Assembly (NCBI RefSeq): GCF_965139615.1
Contig: NZ_CBCSIQ010000002.1
Coordinates: 124,001 to 188,000, forward strand
Direction of reading: 5' to 3'
Origin: Kerstersia similis
Lineage (GTDB): Bacteria > Pseudomonadota > Gammaproteobacteria > Burkholderiales > Burkholderiaceae_B
DNA length: 64,000 nt
Of the stretch, positions 59,634 through 64,000 are shown piece after piece. A model generated the notes under the pieces. The model saw only the letters and a list, made by a program, of their open reading frames with translations. It was not told the DNA's origin and ran no database searches. The position numbers and the translations under genes were made by a program. Every line of letters starts with the position of its first letter. The first letter of the stretch is position 1.

Positions 59634-59722
59634 CCGTGGCCATGTAAGCATGGCCACGGAGACTGGAAGATTCGTTGGCAAAACACCTGGGCGGTGCGTA
59701 GGCGCTGCCCAGGTGTTTTTTT
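59634..59722 (+). terminator. Tandem hairpins ending the purF transcript
   Basis: The first hairpin is CCGTGGCCATG/CATGGCCACGG (59634-59659, perfect 11-bp stem, TAAG loop, no T-run). The second is ACACCTGGGC/GCCCAGGTGT (59683-59716) followed by seven T, a standard Rho-independent terminator. Confidence 0.88.
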
Positions 59723-60104
59723 ATCGTGAGGCAGTCCGATGTGATGCGAATCCGTGGATTGAAACGAAGATGGACGCTTCGCCGTGCTGCAGCGTTCCCG
59801 TGTATGACCGCGCAGGCGTATATGGCAATGATCGCCAAACGTGATGAACGTGATGAAGGAGGGGCTTGGGATCGAGCGACACAGGACAGGATTTTCATCC
59901 AGATATCGTACTTAACATAATATACATTATGCGCTATTTGTAGCGGCAGATCGGGGCAGGAATCGTCAGCTTTGAACTTGGCCTTGGGCCTGCGCTCAGG
60001 CACAGATTTTGTCTTGTGCTCAGCCTATCCTCTATGATCATGGCTGCCTGAGGTTTTACCATCCGGGCCTGACTGATTTTTTTGAAACCGATTACGCGAG
60101 AACG
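59723..60104. other. Gap before doxX with a palindrome
   Basis: About 380 bp without a recognisable gene. CATAAT-ATAC-ATTATG (59916-59931) is a perfect 6-4-6 dyad within an AT-rich patch. It could be an operator or contain the -10 of the doxX promoter (CATAAT). Nothing else stands out. Confidence 0.45.
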
Positions 60105-60515
60105 ATGAACATGCTGAAATCCGATGACATGGGAAAACTGGTGCTGCGCCTCGCCGTGGGACTGCTGGTTCTGCTGCACGGCCTGTTCAAGCTGGTCAAT
60201 GGCGTCGGCGGCCCTGAGGCCATGCTGGTGGCCAAAGGCCTGCCCGGCTGGCTGGCATATGGCACGTATCTGGGTGAAGTGCTCGGCCCTTTCCTGATCG
60301 TCATGGGCACCTACACGCGAGTCGGCGCTTTGCTGGTGGTCATCAATATGCTGTTTGCCTTCTTCCTGGCGCATAGCGGCGAGCTGGCGCACATGTCACG
60401 CAGCGGCGGCTGGGCACCGGAATTGCCCGGCATGTTCCTGTTCGGTGCCTTGGCGATTTTCTTTCTGGGCGCCGGTCGCTTCAGCCTGTCGGGTGCTGGC
60501 GGCCGTTATAACTAA
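60105..60515 (+). CDS. DoxX-family membrane protein
   Basis: The ATG at 60105, after CGAGAACG, gives 136 residues; the longer frame from 60009 adds polar residues not seen in the family. DoxX features are VLRLAVGLLVLLHGLFKLVN in the first helix, then LPGWLAYGTYLGEVLGPFLI and two more helices. Members of this family sit in the membrane and are linked to thiosulfate oxidation or redox stress in some species. The substrate here is unknown. It is a single-gene unit. Confidence 0.85.
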   Translation: MNMLKSDDMGKLVLRLAVGLLVLLHGLFKLVNGVGGPEAMLVAKGLPGWLAYGTYLGEVLGPFLIVMGTYTRVGALLVVINMLFAFFLAHSGELAHMSRSGGWAPELPGMFLFGALAIFFLGAGRFSLSGAGGRYN

Positions 60516-60664
60516 GCAAGGTGCCGGTGCCAGATACTGGCCCCACTACCCTGCCTGTTGCCCTGGCTCCCTTGTTTCTGCCAGTCCTAAGTCCTAAACC
60601 TCCTGGGCCGCGCCTTTGCGTTGCACAAGAGGTTTGGGACGGTCAGCGGGATATCACTCATTAG

Positions 60665-60694
60665 AATTAATTGTTTCAATAAAAACAATTAATT
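60665..60694. repeat. Perfect 12-bp AT-rich inverted repeat
   Basis: AATTAATTGTTT and AAACAATTAATT flank the 6-nt centre CAATAA. It lies in the 331-bp gap between doxX and the converging arsC. The arms have almost no G or C, so it is not a terminator. It looks like an operator without an obvious promoter partner. Confidence 0.55.
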
Positions 60695-60846
60695 GAGGTA
60701 GATATCTGAACTTTTGGATGAAGTGCCTGGTTCGTGATCCGGGTCTGCCGGGCCAGCGGTTTTTCACCCTGCACGCCTGCGCCGGGATGGCCATGGCAAT
60801 CCCGGTTCTGATGGGTGACCGATGGCTCGATCAATCGCCAGACGCG

Positions 60847-61212
60847 TCAGCGCGGCAGAATCTCTTCAATCACATCGGCTGGCCGGCAAAGGCGTGTTCC
60901 CAGGTCAGTCACGACGATAGGCCGATTGATCAGTATGGGGTGCTCGGCCATGGCGTCCAGCAATGCGGCATCGGTCAGCGTCGGAGCGTCCAGTTTCAAC
61001 TCCGTGAACACGGCTTCTTTGCTGCGTACGACATCACGTACCTTCAGTCCGGTAGCAAGGATCAGCGCTTCCAGTTGCGCACGCGTGGGAGGATGTTTGA
61101 GGTATTCAATGACTTCTACCTCCAGGCCCGCGTCTTGCAGCCGTTGCAAAACTGTGCGTGAGGTGCCGCAGCGCGGGTTGTGGTAAATCCTTGCTTTTGC
61201 CATGGTGCTCAT
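60847..61212 (-). CDS. arsC: Arsenate reductase, glutaredoxin-dependent ArsC type
   Basis: The 121-residue protein matches plasmid-type ArsC. The catalytic cysteine is in RIYHNPRCGTSRTVL (Cys15, or Cys12 if the second Met is used). The arginine-rich anion site is seen in HPILINRPIVV and GTRLCRPADV. ArsC reduces arsenate to arsenite with glutathione and glutaredoxin. It is about 20 residues shorter at the C-terminus than the plasmid enzyme. No arsR, arsB or acr3 is nearby, and it is coupled (ATGA overlap) to a TPR gene, so a different thiol substrate is possible. Confidence 0.82.
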   Translation of the reverse strand: MSTMAKARIYHNPRCGTSRTVLQRLQDAGLEVEVIEYLKHPPTRAQLEALILATGLKVRDVVRSKEAVFTELKLDAPTLTDAALLDAMAEHPILINRPIVVTDLGTRLCRPADVIEEILPR

Positions 61213-61535
61213 GCTCCTGCTTTGTCCAGGCGTTTGAGGAAAACCTGCATTTCCTTGACCAGCTGTTTATCGCCGCGATTTTCAGCACGGACGACACCCT
61301 CTTCCCAGGCCATGCGGGCACCGCCCATGTCATTGAGTGCCAAGCGGGCGCGGCCCAGCCATTTCCAGGCCGCCCCGTAATCCGGGTCGTGCGCCAGGGC
61401 GGCTTCCAGTTCGCTGGCCGCTTCCTGATAGCGTTCCTGCTCGGCGTAGGCCTTGCCCAGGCTGAATCGCAACAAAAGGTTGTCCTGTCCGCCCTGGCGC
61501 ATGGCCTCCAGGCGGCTGAGCAAATCATTCTGCAT
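61209..61535 (-). CDS. TPR-repeat protein
   Basis: The 108-residue protein consists of tetratricopeptide-like helices: LLRFSLGKAYAEQERYQEAA, then LEAALAHDPDYGAAWKWLGR and ARLALNDMGGARMAWEEGV, three repeats with the Gly/Ala/Tyr pattern. TPR proteins serve as protein-binding scaffolds. No signal peptide is visible, so it is cytoplasmic. It shares a 4-bp overlap with arsC and is divergent from the YfcG-like GST gene. Its partner is unknown. Confidence 0.82.
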   Translation of the reverse strand: MQNDLLSRLEAMRQGGQDNLLLRFSLGKAYAEQERYQEAASELEAALAHDPDYGAAWKWLGRARLALNDMGGARMAWEEGVVRAENRGDKQLVKEMQVFLKRLDKAGA

Positions 61536-61692
61536 AATTTTTTCCTCTCATGGCCATCCGTTCACATTTGCTGAAACTTCCTTGATTTGAACGCATGGAC
61601 TTGAATGCCTGTCTATACGATACTGTCGTGCAGCTTTGTCCCGGATGCCAACGTTTCTGCTGTGTTTGGCGTCATCGACTTTTTCTGGATCA

Positions 61693-62334
61693 ATGATGAT
61701 AGACCTGTTCTACTGGCCTACGCCTAATGGCCAAAAAATTGCCATTTTCCTGGAAGAAACAGGCCTGGAATACCGCCTGCAGCCAATCAATATTTCCAAA
61801 AACGAGCAATTTCAGCCACATTTCCTGGCTGTGTCGCCTAACAACCGTATCCCTGCCATTATCGACCACGATCCGGTCGATGGGAAAGCGGCAATCCCCA
61901 TTTTTGAATCGGGCGCAATTCTGGTCTATCTGGCTGAGAAAACCGGCAAGTTCCTGTCGCCCGATCTGCGTGAGCGCATGGATGCGCTGCAATGGTTGTT
62001 CTGGCAGATGGGCGGATTGGGGCCCATGGCTGGCCAGAACCATCACTTTTCCGTATTTGCGCCAGAAAAGGTGCCCTATGCCATTGAGCGCTACGTCAAA
62101 GAGACCACACGTCTGTATGGCGTACTGGAAAAACGCCTGACGGACAGGCCATTCGTCGCCGGGGAATATTCCATTGCGGATATGGCCATTTATCCCTGGA
62201 TTGTGCCGTATGAGCGTCAACAGCAGAACATTGAGGATTTTCCGCGCATCAAGGACTGGATGGCGCGTATTGCCGCTCGTCCGGCCGTGAGGCGCGCCTA
62301 TGAGTTGGGCGAAAAAGTGCGCAACGCAGCCTGA
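61693..62334 (+). CDS. yfcG: YfcG-like glutathione S-transferase / disulfide-bond oxidoreductase
   Basis: The ATG at 61693 gives 213 residues; a second ATG follows directly. The N-terminus MMIDLFYWPTPNGQKIAIFL with TPNG, then SPNNRIPAIIDHDP and ESGAILVYLAEKTGKFLSPD, and the strongly conserved LQWLFWQMGGLGPMAGQNHH match E. coli YfcG (Nu class). Those enzymes reduce disulfides with glutathione and use a Thr-Pro-Asn-Gly site rather than a catalytic Tyr or Cys. It lies divergent from the TPR-arsC pair, which suggests a thiol-redox neighbourhood. Confidence 0.88.
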   Translation: MMIDLFYWPTPNGQKIAIFLEETGLEYRLQPINISKNEQFQPHFLAVSPNNRIPAIIDHDPVDGKAAIPIFESGAILVYLAEKTGKFLSPDLRERMDALQWLFWQMGGLGPMAGQNHHFSVFAPEKVPYAIERYVKETTRLYGVLEKRLTDRPFVAGEYSIADMAIYPWIVPYERQQQNIEDFPRIKDWMARIAARPAVRRAYELGEKVRNAA

Positions 62335-62404
62335 CAGGCCCTGGTGTACGGCGGCGCACGCCGCTGTATTGATTAACCCAATTCTTTTAAAGAGGTACGC
62401 AACG

Positions 62405-63241
62405 ATGAAACACAATTTCCCGGCATTGAATCGCTCTCCCCGAAGCCAAGCGCTGCTGGCGGTATCTGCGTTGACAACTGCCATGTTGCTGGCTGCCTGC
62501 GGGACCAAACCTCCGACGGATATTGGCGTGACACCTGTCAAAACCAGTGCCGCCTTGCCGTACAGCCTGGAAAGCTGGAAAGAAATCCAGAACAGCTGCG
62601 AACTGACTACCCTGAGCGCTAACCAGTATTGCGGCAATCTGACGGTGGAAGTGGCGCGTTACCCGACTCAGCCCGCCTTGAATCAAAGCATTGAAAGCCA
62701 ATTGCTGCACATGCTGGACGGCGGCCAGTCTCCGTACACAACGATCAAGGCCTTGCGTGCCGCGTTCCTGCAAAGCGCCGCGCCGCAGGACGTTGTGACG
62801 CTCCAGGCAAAACCCTATCGTGAAACGCCATCTTTGCTGGTCGTAGAGCTGGAAACCGAAGAATATGCCGGCGGCGCCAATGGCATGTTCCAGACTGAGT
62901 ACCTGAATTGGTCGATTCCCCAGCAACGGGCATTGACGCTCGACGATGTTCTGGAGCCTGGCGCCAAGCCTCGTTTTGAAACCTTGCTGCGCACTGCATT
63001 CGATCAATGGATGGCGGCCAAGAATCTGAGCCAGGCGCAGTACGCGGAGTATGTGCAGACCTGGCCCTACCAGCCCAGCAACATTTTTGCACTGGAAGCC
63101 GACGGCGTGCGGATTCTGTACCCCTTGTATTCGATCGCTCCGCGTTCGGATGGCATGCCGGTATTCAATCTGCCCTATTCCTCGCTCGAGGGGATCTTGA
63201 AGCCCGAGTACCTGCCCGCACCGGTGCAGGCAGCCAAGTAA
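62405..63241 (+). CDS. Lipoprotein with RsiV-like (DUF3298) domain
   Basis: The ATG at 62405, after AAAGAGGTACG, gives 278 residues. A lipoprotein signal peptide ends in the lipobox MLLAAC (Cys about residue 34), so the protein is membrane-anchored and faces the periplasm. The later part (VVELETEEYAGGANGMFQTE, then LNWSIPQQRALTLDDVLEPG) has the E-Y-x-G-G-A and L-x-D-V features of the DUF3298/RsiV family, where the domain binds lysozyme-like or other ligands in anti-sigma factors. No sigma-factor gene is adjacent. Function is unknown. Confidence 0.82.
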   Translation: MKHNFPALNRSPRSQALLAVSALTTAMLLAACGTKPPTDIGVTPVKTSAALPYSLESWKEIQNSCELTTLSANQYCGNLTVEVARYPTQPALNQSIESQLLHMLDGGQSPYTTIKALRAAFLQSAAPQDVVTLQAKPYRETPSLLVVELETEEYAGGANGMFQTEYLNWSIPQQRALTLDDVLEPGAKPRFETLLRTAFDQWMAAKNLSQAQYAEYVQTWPYQPSNIFALEADGVRILYPLYSIAPRSDGMPVFNLPYSSLEGILKPEYLPAPVQAAK

Positions 63242-63314
63242 GCCGGAAATAGGCAGCGCATCCGGCACATCCGCTCAAGTTAAGCAACCGCCGCTTGCGG
63301 GGCGCTGTGCGCAT

Positions 63315-63349
63315 TGGCCTGATGGGGGAAATCCCGTCAGGCCATTTTT
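63315..63349 (+). terminator. Terminator after the lipoprotein gene
   Basis: TGGCCTGATGGG and CCCGTCAGGCCA pair with one bulge around a short loop, followed by TTTTT. Confidence 0.8.
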
Positions 63350-63499
63350 CTGGGTCACCTTGTGGGTGCAAGAGCTGTACCAGCAGATGCGGCAAGATCC
63401 GGTATGGTGGTGCTGGGCCATCCCGTTTCGCAGCCATCCCAGGCTAGGGCCGGTTAAACTCGCCGCTTCAGGCCATGGCGGCCTTGGTCTCTTTTTTTC

Positions 63500-64000
63500 A
63501 TGTCTGCCGATTTCACCTATTTCAATCTGCCCGCCACGTTGTCGTGGGCAGGCTTGCGCGCCGGACAAGGTGCGCCGCTGCTTTTCATTCACGGTTCTCT
63601 GTGTGATGCCCGTTACTGGCGGGCCCAAGTGTCGGAATTTGCCCAGCATGGGCGCGATGCTATAGCCCCCAGTCTCCGCGCCTACTATCCAAGCAAATCG
63701 TATCCCGAGCTGTCTTGGTCCAGGGATGTCGATGAGCTGACACAATTGGTGCAGGCGCTGCCAGGCACGGTCGATGTCGTGGCGCATTCACGCGGCGGCC
63801 TGCTGGCGTGCCATCTGGCCCAGCGTATTCCGGAAAAATTGGGAAAAATGGTATTGGTCGAACCGGCCGGCCGCATGGAAGGCGATGACAGCGCCGCCCT
63901 GCGTCTGGACAAGGCATTCCGGGATCGGTTGGCCGCGCAGCTGGAAGCCGGTGTCACCGAAAGCGCTGTCGCCGAGTTTGTCGATAGTGTCAGCCGCGAA
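63500..64000 (+). CDS. Alpha/beta hydrolase, truncated by the window end
   Basis: From the ATG at 63500 the frame stays open for 167 codons to the right edge. The alpha/beta hydrolase pattern is clear: APLLFIHGSLCDARYW with the HG oxyanion motif, the nucleophile elbow AHSRGG near residue 95, then LVEPAGRM. The acid and histidine lie beyond the window. No clear ribosome site is visible in front of the ATG (a T-run precedes it), so the exact start is uncertain. Confidence 0.75.
   Translation, partial: MSADFTYFNLPATLSWAGLRAGQGAPLLFIHGSLCDARYWRAQVSEFAQHGRDAIAPSLRAYYPSKSYPELSWSRDVDELTQLVQALPGTVDVVAHSRGGLLACHLAQRIPEKLGKMVLVEPAGRMEGDDSAALRLDKAFRDRLAAQLEAGVTESAVAEFVDSVSRE

Noticed and set aside
60718..61161. 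A 147-codon plus-strand frame after the orphan inverted repeat
   Set aside because: It runs antisense over arsC for most of its length, has no recognisable domain, and lacks a ribosome site.
1..64000. Prophage, insertion sequence, integron, CRISPR array or tRNA
   Set aside because: I looked for transposases, integrases, regular short repeats and cloverleaf patterns and found none I could support.

Overview
The window is an ordinary chromosomal segment of a GC-rich betaproteobacterium. Gene content and order point to Alcaligenaceae (the Bordetella, Achromobacter, Pusillimonas and Castellaniella neighbourhood): gmk-rpoZ-spoT, the aceE-aceF-lpdA cluster with a lipoyl domain on LpdA beside prlC, folD and a FixJ-type two-component system, and folC-dedD-cvpA-purF. 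The family call is inference from content and order. I see no phage, transposase, CRISPR array, rRNA or tRNA.

Left part (1-16800). The 5' end of argH faces a YbdG-type mechanosensitive channel. A catabolic gene cluster (2062-9952) follows: cupin, NIPSNAP protein, 3-hydroxyacyl-CoA-dehydrogenase-like enzyme, complete TRAP transporter (DctQ, DctM, DctP), alpha/beta hydrolase, aspartate-dehydrogenase-like enzyme, SDR and a TetR regulator. Two identical operator-like palindromes 63 bp apart precede it. It looks like an uptake and degradation module for an unidentified acid or amide. Housekeeping genes come next: glnB, an RluF-type pseudouridine synthase, rlmJ, ppiD, dinB, and a C45-family acyltransferase/peptidase.

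Middle part (16800-38600). The gmk-rpoZ-spoT group is followed by a mercaptopyruvate sulfurtransferase and a phnD-phnC-phnE-phnE transporter with a candidate Pho box but no C-P lyase genes nearby. Next are a catalase with an OxyR-like site and a MetE-C-like methyltransferase whose long upstream region holds a MetR-type box and a perfect 24-bp palindrome. A copper module (cueR, copA, copZ, plus a dihydrolipoamide-dehydrogenase-like flavoprotein) carries a textbook CueR promoter with a 19-bp spacer. Then come a GlsB-type membrane protein, wrbA-MFS divergent from a LysR regulator, and an Rrf2-carboxymuconolactone-decarboxylase pair behind a perfect 19-bp inverted repeat.

Right part (38600-64000). 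This holds prlC, folD and a PAS sensor kinase with its response regulator, divergent from the pyruvate dehydrogenase operon. In that operon aceF and lpdA start with a nearly identical 260-bp lipoyl-domain sequence. Two redox pairs follow (MDR oxidoreductase/HxlR and GST-LLM/LysR), then folC-dedD-cvpA-purF without accD upstream, doxX, a TPR gene coupled to arsC, a YfcG-like GST, a DUF3298-type lipoprotein, and a truncated alpha/beta hydrolase. The most notable features are regulatory (twin operators, the Rrf2 repeat, the MetR and GntR-like sites, the CueR promoter), together with the homogenised lipoyl domains and the uncharacterised TRAP/aspartate-dehydrogenase cluster.
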